Positions 43,530-51,191 of a stretch of DNA of 59,038 bases are shown one piece after another (the first letter of the stretch is position 1; each line of letters opens with the position of its first letter). The position numbers and the translations under genes are program-made. This stretch comes from an uncultured Bacteriovoracaceae bacterium. Its GTDB lineage: Bacteria > Bdellovibrionota > Bacteriovoracia > Bacteriovoracales > Bacteriovoracaceae. Where the stretch lies: contig CAKZUQ010000048.1 in NCBI GenBank assembly GCA_937923325.1, positions 1 through 59,038 on the forward strand, in the 5' to 3' direction. The notes below the pieces were generated by a model. That model was not told where the DNA came from and did not search any database. It worked only from the letters and a program-made list of their open reading frames with translations.

Positions 43530-44531
43530 TTAGTAAAGCCATTTAGATATTTTGTTATCCGATCTTAAAGTCACACCTTGTCTCCTATATGCCCAACACA
43601 TATAGGATATAGAAACATAATAGGATGCAGGTAATCTATTAAGAGTTCCTACTTTACAACCAAGTAGGGTTGTCTTTCCACCAAAACCCATCGGTCCAAT
43701 ACCAAGCTTATTGGCCGTAGTAACAATATCTTTTTCTAGTTTCGCTAATTCTTTAATGTCATTTTTGTCATCAAGCATTCTAAATAACTGCTCTTTTGAA
43801 TTAGTATATCCAGCACCTCTGTCTCCACCGATACAAACTCCAAGAACTCCTGGTCCACAACCTTTTCCTTGGGCCTTTTGAACAGCATCTAAGATAACTT
43901 TTCTAACACCATCTAGATCTCTTCCAGCTCCCAGTTCGGTATTTGGGAGTGCGTATTGTGCACCAACATTTTCACAACCTCCACCTTTTAGCATAAGTCT
44001 AACTTCGATTGATTTTTTCTTGTGTTCATGAAAATGAATGTTCGGATGTCCAGGACCAATGTTCATTCCCTCATTTTTTCCAGTTAATGAGTTAACTGAA
44101 TTCTGTCTTAGGACACCTAACTTAGTGGCCTGGACTACAGCTTTATGACAAATCTTTGTAAAGTGTCCTTGGTTAAATCCAACAGGGTGATTCACATAGA
44201 ATATTATTGTTCCCGTATCCTGACATAATGGCTGGATTTTCTTTTTTGCAAGTTCTATATTCTTAGTAATAATATCCATTGCATACTTTGCTGTGGTATT
44301 TTTCATTTCTCTTTTAAGACCTTTGATTATTTCTTTTTGAACATCATCAGGTATTTCAGTTGAAGCTTTTGTTATAAGCTTTAAAAGAGAGTCATAAAGC
44401 TCCGAATCGACACTTTTACTTTTTACTGCTTTTTTACTAACTTTCTTAACTGTTTTCTTAGTCGCTTTTTTAGCTACTTTTTTTACTACTTTTTTCTTGG
44501 CTGCTTTTTTCGCAACTTTCTTAGTGGCCAT
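43530..44531 (-). CDS. Fumarate hydratase class I, alpha subunit with histone-like N-terminal tail
   Basis: 333 residues. Residues about 45-333 form the [4Fe-4S] alpha subunit: QPLCQDTGTIIFYV (C of CQDTG binds the cluster), GGGCENVGAQYALP (second cysteine) and GLGPMGFGGKTTLLGCKVG-type motif KLGIGPMGFGGKTTLLGC (third). Residues 1-40 are alternating Lys/Ala/Val (MATKKVAKKAAKKKVVKKVA), absent from normal fumarases and like histone H1 tails. This extension is in frame and starts at a plain ATG, so it seems genuine. Partner of the beta subunit 13 bp downstream. Confidence 0.88.
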   Translation of the reverse strand: MATKKVAKKAAKKKVVKKVAKKATKKTVKKVSKKAVKSKSVDSELYDSLLKLITKASTEIPDDVQKEIIKGLKREMKNTTAKYAMDIITKNIELAKKKIQPLCQDTGTIIFYVNHPVGFNQGHFTKICHKAVVQATKLGVLRQNSVNSLTGKNEGMNIGPGHPNIHFHEHKKKSIEVRLMLKGGGCENVGAQYALPNTELGAGRDLDGVRKVILDAVQKAQGKGCGPGVLGVCIGGDRGAGYTNSKEQLFRMLDDKNDIKELAKLEKDIVTTANKLGIGPMGFGGKTTLLGCKVGTLNRLPASYYVSISYMCWAYRRQGVTLRSDNKISKWLY

Positions 44532-44630
44532 GATATGATTCCTTTAAAAATTTATGCCTTATTCTAGCAACTTAATACACTTTTTTACAAGATTTATTGC
44601 TCTTGATTTAGATAAATGATATTTGAAACT

Positions 44631-47087
44631 ATGAAAAAACCTGAACTTTTACTACCTGTTGGCAATATGGAAATGTGCCTTGCTGCAATCCATAATGGGG
44701 CGGATGCTATTTATCTAGGATCTCCTTTTTTTAATGCAAGAGGTCGATCAAAAGATCATTCGTTAGAAGAGGTAAAAGAAATGATTGATCTTTGCCATTT
44801 GTACGGTGTCAAAGTTCATATCGCTTTCAATATTTTAATTTTTGAGGATGAGCTAGTTTCAGCTTTTGAAGCTTTAAAAAATCTTATAAAACTTTCTCCA
44901 GATGCTTTAATTATCCAAGACATTGGACTCGTACAAATGGTGCGAATGTTAAGCCCTAATCAAGAGATTCATGGATCAACACAGATGAGTGTTACTAACT
45001 ATGAAGCGATTGAGTTATTAAATGATCTCGATATTGCAAGGTTTGTTCTGGGTCGAGAGAACTCTTTATCCGATATAAAATCAATTAAAGATAATACTGC
45101 CAAAGAGATTGAAGTTTTTGTTCATGGCGCTCTTTGTGTTGCATATTCTGGCCAGTGCTTTACTTCGGAGTCTCTTGGTGGAAGAAGCGCTAATAGAGGT
45201 CAATGTGCACAGTCTTGTCGATTTGAATACGATCTTATCGTAGACGGAGAGACTAAAGACTTAAACGGGAAAAAATACTTGGTATCTCCACAAGATTTAT
45301 GTGGAATAGATCATATTCCTGAATTATCTAATATTGGTGTAGACTCACTTAAGGTTGAAGGTAGATTAAAGTCAAAAGAGTATGTCGGTGTTGCTGCAAG
45401 ATCTTATCGCTCTGTTATAGATCAAAAAACGAGAGAAACTGGTAAGCTTAAAAAAGATATGAATTCTACTTTCTCTAGAGGTCTTTATTCTGGATGGCTA
45501 AATGGAGTTGCTCATCAAGAACTTGTCGGTGGAGAGTACCAGGATCATAGAGGTATGTATCTCGGTGAAGTAAAAGAAGTTTTAAAGAATAAGTACATAA
45601 TTAAATCATCCGAATTCTTAAAGATTGGAGATGGTCTTCTTTTTTTGGATGGACAAACAAAGTCTGGATCTAAAATTATTTTCTCAAAACAAATAAGCGA
45701 ATACGAATATGAGATCAAACTTTTAGATAGGTTAGATGTAAAGTCTGGGTTTAAAGTATACTTGAATTCTGATGAAACAATCACTAATGAAATCTCTAAA
45801 AGCATCAAAGATGAATCCTTGCTTAAGCAAATTCCTATCGATATATCAATTTCTGCTAAACTCGGTGAAAAGATTAAAATTTCATTCTCTGATGATGAAT
45901 ATTATGTCGAAGCTAGTTCCGATTCCAAAGTAGAAAAAGCAAATAAACATGGAATGACTGAATCTAAATTATCAGATGAAGTTTCAAAGCTTAGTAGAAC
46001 TGTGTATATAGCAAAAAATATCAAAGTCGAACTAGACAAAGATCTATTTATAAACCTTAAAGATATTAAAAAATTAAAAAATCAGCTTGTCGAAAAATTA
46101 AACCTTCAAAGAATAAAACCTAAAGCAACATGTGATGAGTTGAAGGAATTAAATCTTACTCAAGTAAATAAACTTAGCGATAAGTCTAAAAAAGTAAATC
46201 TTCTGATTAGAAATATCGAACAATTAAAACGTTTTGTTGAGTTAAAAGAAAATAATCTTAGTCTATTTTCTCATCTCGATTATTTGATTCTTGATTATGA
46301 ATTTGGTGCTGATTATGTAAAGTCAGTAAAATTGGCAAAAGAGCACGGAGTTTTAGTTTTCATTGCTACGACAAGAATTTTAAAGCCAAGTGAGTATCAT
46401 AATTTCAGATTGATCGAAAGAGCTAACCCTAATGGAATTTTAATTAGGAATCTTGGTGCCTTAAATTACTTTCGAGAAAAGCAGTTTAAGTTAATAGGCG
46501 ACTTTAGCTTAAATGTTACAAATTCCTTAACTTTTAAATACCTTATCAATAAAGGTCTTGATTCAATCTGTCTTTCTTATGATTTAAATAAGGATCAGCT
46601 AGACTCTTTACTTAAAAATATTGATAGTTCTAAAGCAGAAATAACAATTTATCAATATATGCCAGAATTTCATATGGAGCATTGTGTTTTTGCAGCCTTT
46701 ATGTCCAAAGGAAATAGTTTTAGAGATTGTGGAAAACCATGCGAGAAGCACGAAGTTGCTTTAAAAGATATGTTTGGAAATATGCACGAAATAAAAGCTG
46801 ATCAAGAGTGTAGAAACACTATGTTTAATGCGAAAGCTCAAAGTGCACTTGGTTTAGTCGAAAGTTGGAGTCATTCAGGTGTTAAGAGCTTTAGAGTTGA
46901 AGTACTACATGAAGCAGGAAAAATATTTGATGATAAAATTTTAAATATTTTTAAGTTTTTTAATAATGAAAAATCTCAATCAGATGTTATAATGGATTTA
47001 AATATTAATGAAAAATATGGCATCTCTAGTGGACAACTATTGGCCAAAGATAATTATAAAGATCAAAAATTACATGATAAGAACTGA
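44631..47087 (+). CDS. Peptidase U32-family protein (RlhA-like)
   Basis: About 818 residues from the ATG at 44631; an ATG five codons earlier is also open. The N-terminus MKKPELLLPVGNMEMCLAAI and HGALCVAYSGQC, NRGQCAQSCRFEY (four cysteines, likely a [4Fe-4S] site) are U32 hallmarks, followed by LKVEGRLKSKEYV. A DUF3656-like insert and a second TIM-like region with HMEHCVFAAF, FRDCGKPCEKH complete it. U32 proteins hydroxylate 23S rRNA (RlhA) or ubiquinone precursors (UbiU/V) rather than cleaving collagen. Length matches the long RlhA type. Overlaps the next gene by 14 bp. Confidence 0.85.
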   Translation: MKKPELLLPVGNMEMCLAAIHNGADAIYLGSPFFNARGRSKDHSLEEVKEMIDLCHLYGVKVHIAFNILIFEDELVSAFEALKNLIKLSPDALIIQDIGLVQMVRMLSPNQEIHGSTQMSVTNYEAIELLNDLDIARFVLGRENSLSDIKSIKDNTAKEIEVFVHGALCVAYSGQCFTSESLGGRSANRGQCAQSCRFEYDLIVDGETKDLNGKKYLVSPQDLCGIDHIPELSNIGVDSLKVEGRLKSKEYVGVAARSYRSVIDQKTRETGKLKKDMNSTFSRGLYSGWLNGVAHQELVGGEYQDHRGMYLGEVKEVLKNKYIIKSSEFLKIGDGLLFLDGQTKSGSKIIFSKQISEYEYEIKLLDRLDVKSGFKVYLNSDETITNEISKSIKDESLLKQIPIDISISAKLGEKIKISFSDDEYYVEASSDSKVEKANKHGMTESKLSDEVSKLSRTVYIAKNIKVELDKDLFINLKDIKKLKNQLVEKLNLQRIKPKATCDELKELNLTQVNKLSDKSKKVNLLIRNIEQLKRFVELKENNLSLFSHLDYLILDYEFGADYVKSVKLAKEHGVLVFIATTRILKPSEYHNFRLIERANPNGILIRNLGALNYFREKQFKLIGDFSLNVTNSLTFKYLINKGLDSICLSYDLNKDQLDSLLKNIDSSKAEITIYQYMPEFHMEHCVFAAFMSKGNSFRDCGKPCEKHEVALKDMFGNMHEIKADQECRNTMFNAKAQSALGLVESWSHSGVKSFRVEVLHEAGKIFDDKILNIFKFFNNEKSQSDVIMDLNINEKYGISSGQLLAKDNYKDQKLHDKN

Positions 47088-47430
47088 TAGTTTTATATAT
47101 TTACCAGATACTGTTATTTCAGCTGAGTCATTGCTCGCTAAGCCTAACTGCTGTAAAAATGCTTGTATTAACTGCCCTTATGGCTTCACAATTAAAAAAC
47201 ATGGACTACTGTTTAAAAAGATAGATTATGATGAACTTAATGAAGTCTCTAAATATTTTAATGTTGAAATAAGTTCTAGTTATAAAGATTATGAACTTGT
47301 TATCCTTAAAGGATTTCTGGTCGGATTAATCAAAGCAGATGAGTTGTTTGTAAGAGAAATGTATATTCATGAGTTAATTAGTCAGAAGAATGTTACAAAA
47401 GAACTTATTGAGAGCTACTATTTTTATTGA
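47074..47430 (+). CDS. DUF5522-like protein with CC-x5-CxNCPYG motif
   Basis: 118 residues from the ATG at 47074; an earlier start would overlap the U32 gene by 80 bases. LAKPNCCKNACINCPYGF matches the CC-x-x-x-C-x-x-CPYGF signature of the small DUF5522 family, a probable metal or Fe-S knuckle. The remainder (ELNEVSKYFNVEISSSYKDY) is a separate helical extension. DUF5522 proteins lack known function. Coupling to a U32 gene suggests a shared pathway, possibly RNA or Fe-S related; that is inference. Confidence 0.62.
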   Translation: MIRTDSFIYLPDTVISAESLLAKPNCCKNACINCPYGFTIKKHGLLFKKIDYDELNEVSKYFNVEISSSYKDYELVILKGFLVGLIKADELFVREMYIHELISQKNVTKELIESYYFY

Positions 47431-47482
47431 TCTTTTACTTTTACCTTTTAATTACCTAGAATTTAATTAAAAGGAGATCTTC

Positions 47483-47782
47483 ATGAAGAATTTAGTTTTA
47501 ACTATCGCACTTTTAGGATCATCTTTAGCTTTATCTCAAACTGTAAGGCCTAATGTATATGCATTTGGTAACAGAGTTCAGGTTTCCATTTTCAATAATA
47601 CAAAAGACGATATTAGATGTTCTGGATTTGTATATGCTAGAATGAATAGAGGCTTGACTGAAACTCACTACCATTCTGAAGTCGTTTATAAGGGTATGAG
47701 CTCTGTGAGAAACTATTTTTCTAGGGATTATCGAAGCCGATATATTTGGGCCTACCATAATATCTTTTGCTCAAATTTTTAA
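47483..47782 (+). CDS. Small hypothetical exported protein
   Basis: 99 residues with signal peptide MKNLVLTIALLGSSLALSQT. AAGGAG lies 7 bases before the ATG. The mature protein is a short beta-type sequence (FGNRVQVSIFNNTKDDIRC) with two cysteines (DIRCSGF and IFCSNF), likely one disulfide closing a small immunoglobulin-like or beta-sandwich fold. IFNNTKDDIRCSGFVYA resembles sequences in which small exported proteins expose a loop, but I recognise no family. Convergent with the 459-residue gene. Confidence 0.62.
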   Translation: MKNLVLTIALLGSSLALSQTVRPNVYAFGNRVQVSIFNNTKDDIRCSGFVYARMNRGLTETHYHSEVVYKGMSSVRNYFSRDYRSRYIWAYHNIFCSNF

Positions 47783-47790
47783 AGTAAAAG

Positions 47791-49170
47791 TTAGTACTGA
47801 ATTAGAAGGGGGGCATTGCTTCCTTTCTTTTTAAATAGTCCTTGGCATAGTCCAATTTTTCCCATTGATTCATACATGTAATCGATAAATTTCTTATGTA
47901 GATTAGGGCTTAGTTCTAAATCTATACTTTGTGCAAATTCACCAAAAAGGTTTTTGTCATAATTTGATATTAGCAAACCAAATGTCTTTCTAATATCTTT
48001 ACTCATATAAGGCCTAATGTTCTTTGAACTTGTAGGGATTATGTACGTTCGCCAAAATCTGTCGAGAACTTTTGGAGGTATGTTTTTTGGCATATGAGCA
48101 AGTTTACTAATGAAGCTATCGATAGAAGTTGAGTGTGCAATATCAATAGCCCATTTCTTAAATTGTGGAAAGTCTACAAGCTTATCTATATGCTTTATAT
48201 CTCGACTAAAGTTTTCTGCGATTAAATTCATAATTTTTTCATCTTGTGTAAGGGAAACTCTATTTAGTATTCTAAGAAGTTTTACACCATTTGGTTTAGA
48301 TGTTGCTTTTATAGCATATAAAAAGTCCTCCATCAGATTATGCTTTTCAAGTAGCTTAATTACATTTGAATAATTTAACCGATCGTTATAACCCAATTTG
48401 TTAATAGCTTTTTTAAGGAAGTTTTCTTTGGTGGCTGTTGCGATAAATGTTTTGTTGTTAACTGTTATATCTATCAAATCTGTTTTAGAGAGAATATTTT
48501 GGTTAAAGAACTTTTTAACTTTGAAAAACTCTTTATAGTAGTTAAAGGCTTTTCCAAGGCCATTAAAACTTTTAGCAACCTGTCTAAATTTTACAGCATT
48601 TTTAATTGCAACATACCCTCCTGTCACAACACTTGAGACGGGTGTCGCAAGTAAAACTGAATAGCCCAAATGGCCTTGTGAGATCATAACTAATGGGAGA
48701 GTTAAATCTATTTGTAAAGAAGCAAGATAAATAATGCCAACTTCCATCCCGTATTGTCTTATTAACGATGCCCCCATTGCCTTTTTATTTACAAAAGCAT
48801 TGTTTAAAAAATTCTTAAATTTAGACATAGAACTTTTGAAATTTTCAAAATTCATTCCTCTTTTAAGAGCTGCAGATATTTCTTTAGTTACAGTTGTTTC
48901 TTTTGCTTCAGCTGATCTTAAAAGCATATTCTGGATTTTATTAATAGATGTATCAGAATCTAGATTTGCTAAACTTACACCTTTCATTTTTAGTGATTGA
49001 ACTTCTTCAATCATTATCTTTTGAACTCTAAGCTCTTCTCTTAAATGCTTTAGTTGTTCATTTGATAAAGAAGTCTTTGGAACGATTTCTTCTATAAATT
49101 GGTCTAGTTCATTCGCTGTGGAAGTTAATGAAAACAAGATAATAAATGTGTAGAAGATTAAGCGATTCAC
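47791..49170 (-). CDS. Hypothetical exported or membrane protein
   Basis: 459 residues from GTG at 49170, with an N-terminal signal segment (LIFYTFIILFSLTSTA) and two hydrophobic stretches near residues 145-190 (VGIIYLASLQIDLTLPLVMI and LLATPVSSVVTGGYVAI). The C-terminal 250 residues are helical and asparagine/lysine rich without obvious motif. A coiled-coil-prone N-terminal part (LSNEQLKHLREELRVQKIM) precedes the membrane segments. I cannot assign a family. The start lacks a good Shine-Dalgarno. Monocistronic, facing the next gene's end. Confidence 0.6.
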   Translation of the reverse strand: MNRLIFYTFIILFSLTSTANELDQFIEEIVPKTSLSNEQLKHLREELRVQKIMIEEVQSLKMKGVSLANLDSDTSINKIQNMLLRSAEAKETTVTKEISAALKRGMNFENFKSSMSKFKNFLNNAFVNKKAMGASLIRQYGMEVGIIYLASLQIDLTLPLVMISQGHLGYSVLLATPVSSVVTGGYVAIKNAVKFRQVAKSFNGLGKAFNYYKEFFKVKKFFNQNILSKTDLIDITVNNKTFIATATKENFLKKAINKLGYNDRLNYSNVIKLLEKHNLMEDFLYAIKATSKPNGVKLLRILNRVSLTQDEKIMNLIAENFSRDIKHIDKLVDFPQFKKWAIDIAHSTSIDSFISKLAHMPKNIPPKVLDRFWRTYIIPTSSKNIRPYMSKDIRKTFGLLISNYDKNLFGEFAQSIDLELSPNLHKKFIDYMYESMGKIGLCQGLFKKKGSNAPLLIQY

Positions 49171-49248
49171 CTAATACTTATCGGATAGTTTTAGTCTTTT
49201 CTTTATGTGGTCCGTGTTCTTTAATAGATCTTTAAATTGTTGATTTTA

Positions 49249-50331
49249 TTAGTTTCTTATAATCGCATTTGCTTTTAAGCATAATCTAATAATTTTATCG
49301 GATAAGTCTGAGCTTATTTCTTTAGAGTCCAGTGTGTCTTTAAGCTTATGAAGTTCTTCATCTCCCAGCTCTATATATTCACTATTTATATAGACATGAT
49401 TTTTACCATTTACCTCATTTTTAAAAGTAATCATTTTTGTATCATATGCAACTTCTAAATCATTAAGAGTGAAGTCCTCTTGGTTTTCGTTTGGTAAATC
49501 TGGATATCTTTGACGTGATAAATTTGATGCTAGCCATGATTTAAAAAGACTTTTGTTATTAAGCTGCTCTTTTAATTTTTTATGAAAAAAGTCTACAAAC
49601 TCATCGTTTAACTCATACTTACCCGATTGTACTTCATGTTTGTAAAAGGAGTCATCATTAATATTATCTGCTAAATCAAATAGGTAATCCTTAGCAATAT
49701 TTTTTGTTTCAAATGCTTTGAAACCAATCGAATAAGATATAGATTCTTCTTTAGTTACTCCGTGGTGACCACAAAGAGGAGGAACATATATCATATCTCC
49801 TGGTTCAAGGATCCACGAGTAGTCTGGGTTGAAATCTTTTAATATTTTGATATCAAGGCCTTCTTTAAAATCCTGATTAGGATTCTCTTGAATAAACCAC
49901 TCTCTAGATCCTTGAGCTTGAAGAATAAATACTCCGTAGTGATCGGTGTGTGCACCAACACTTGCACCTTTGGTTGAAACAGTGGCCATAACATCATCAA
50001 ATTGCCAGTGAGGTATAAAGCTTGTTACTAAGTTTTCTAGACTTTGAAAGTCGTCGCTAAATAAATTTAAAGCATGACATGCAACAGTGAATTGTCCCTT
50101 TAGATCTTCTTCATTTAGTGGGCCGTCCTTTACTGAATATACACCATTATTTTCATAGATAATTCTCGATTCAAAGTCTTCGTCCATTGCAAATTCAAGA
50201 AGATCTTCTTTCGTTGCAAATTGTTTTGATTGTGGAAGTGCATTTTTTATAAGAAGTGGTTTTTTATTCCAGTACTTTTTTAAGAATTGGTCAGTATTAA
50301 GCTTCCCTAGAAAATTATTTAAAGTATTCAT
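49249..50331 (-). CDS. JmjC/cupin ribosomal oxygenase (RoxA/YcfD-like)
   Basis: 360 residues. GAHTDHYGVFILQAQGSREWFI gives the iron-binding HxD (H128, D130) and the 2-oxoglutarate strand; YVPPLCGHHGV supplies the distal histidine (H189 or H190) and the basic contact. FWEEP-like N-terminus (FLKKYWNKKPLLIK) matches the YcfD entry motif KxYWxKKPLxI. E. coli RoxA hydroxylates Arg81 of ribosomal protein L16 using O2 and 2-oxoglutarate. A winged-helix C-terminal region follows. Length close to YcfD (373). Monocistronic, divergent from the act operon. Confidence 0.88.
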   Translation of the reverse strand: MNTLNNFLGKLNTDQFLKKYWNKKPLLIKNALPQSKQFATKEDLLEFAMDEDFESRIIYENNGVYSVKDGPLNEEDLKGQFTVACHALNLFSDDFQSLENLVTSFIPHWQFDDVMATVSTKGASVGAHTDHYGVFILQAQGSREWFIQENPNQDFKEGLDIKILKDFNPDYSWILEPGDMIYVPPLCGHHGVTKEESISYSIGFKAFETKNIAKDYLFDLADNINDDSFYKHEVQSGKYELNDEFVDFFHKKLKEQLNNKSLFKSWLASNLSRQRYPDLPNENQEDFTLNDLEVAYDTKMITFKNEVNGKNHVYINSEYIELGDEELHKLKDTLDSKEISSDLSDKIIRLCLKANAIIRN

Positions 50332-50479
50332 TTACTCTAGATAGCTATCGATTATCGATTATGCAATGGTTATTTTTTGCAGGGATTTTTGATGCAGATC
50401 ATAAGTTTATTTCAAATTAAAATAAGGCAATAAAAAGCTTAAATTGATCAATCGGCTATCTATAATTTGACTTTGGTGA

Positions 50480-50498
50480 TGACACTTAGCGTTTGTCA
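50480..50498. promoter_or_regulatory. TGACA/TGTCA dyad upstream of the act operon
   Basis: TGACA-CTTAGCGTT-TGTCA lies 122 bp upstream of actA in the 288-bp divergent gap. Its arms resemble the half-sites at 58872-58912. Possible activator or repressor site; nothing else clear is seen in the gap. Confidence 0.35.
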
Positions 50499-50619
50499 CA
50501 GAAATGTAGAATTACTGGATTTATTTTGTCGAATTGTATTGCGATATGATATGTAAATACCTAATATATTAAAGGTTTTTAAATTTATTTAATTTTAAAT
50601 ATACTGTAAGGGAATGTGT

Positions 50620-51168
50620 ATGAAGAAAATTGTAGGCGCAATTGGCGCCTTAGTAGTTCTAGGTGCGATCACTGGTTTTGTCGTTACTCAGGCTAGGCAC
50701 ATTGGTTTTAACCAAGGGTACCAACCTGATCAACCGATAGCTTTTTCTCACAAAAAGCATGCTGGAGATCTTGAGATTAACTGTAAGTACTGTCACTTTG
50801 GTGCAGACAAAGGTCGTCACGCTGGTGTTCCACCAACTGAACTTTGTTTAAACTGTCACTCTAAAGTTAAGACAAATTCTCCTGAAATTAAGAAAATTCA
50901 AGAGGCCGTTGATTCTGGTGAAAACATTCAGTGGAAAAGAGTTAACTACTATCCAGATTTTGCTTACTTTAACCATGCTCAACACGTAAATGTTGCTGAA
51001 TTTAAATGTCAGAAATGTCACGGTCCAGTTGAAGAGATGGAAATTTACTGGCAAGAAGAAAAGCTAGCTATGGGTTGGTGTATAAACTGTCACAGAGAGA
51101 ATAAAATCTCTCCACCTACAGATCATAAAAGAGCTTCTGGTGGTGATTGTTCTAAGTGTCACTATTAA
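50620..51168 (+). CDS. actA: Alternative complex III subunit ActA (multihaem cytochrome c)
   Basis: 182 residues from the ATG at 50620, which has AAGGG 7 bases upstream; an ATG two codons earlier is also open. An N-terminal membrane anchor (IVGAIGALVVLGAITGFVV) is followed by five CxxCH haem-binding sites: CKYCH, CLNCH, CQKCH, CINCH and CSKCH. That pentahaem pattern and first position in the operon match ActA of ACIII, which oxidises quinol and passes electrons to a periplasmic cytochrome c or oxidase. Periplasmic, inner-membrane anchored. Confidence 0.95.
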   Translation: MKKIVGAIGALVVLGAITGFVVTQARHIGFNQGYQPDQPIAFSHKKHAGDLEINCKYCHFGADKGRHAGVPPTELCLNCHSKVKTNSPEIKKIQEAVDSGENIQWKRVNYYPDFAYFNHAQHVNVAEFKCQKCHGPVEEMEIYWQEEKLAMGWCINCHRENKISPPTDHKRASGGDCSKCHY

Positions 51169-51191
51169 TTTATATATAAAGGTTAATCATA

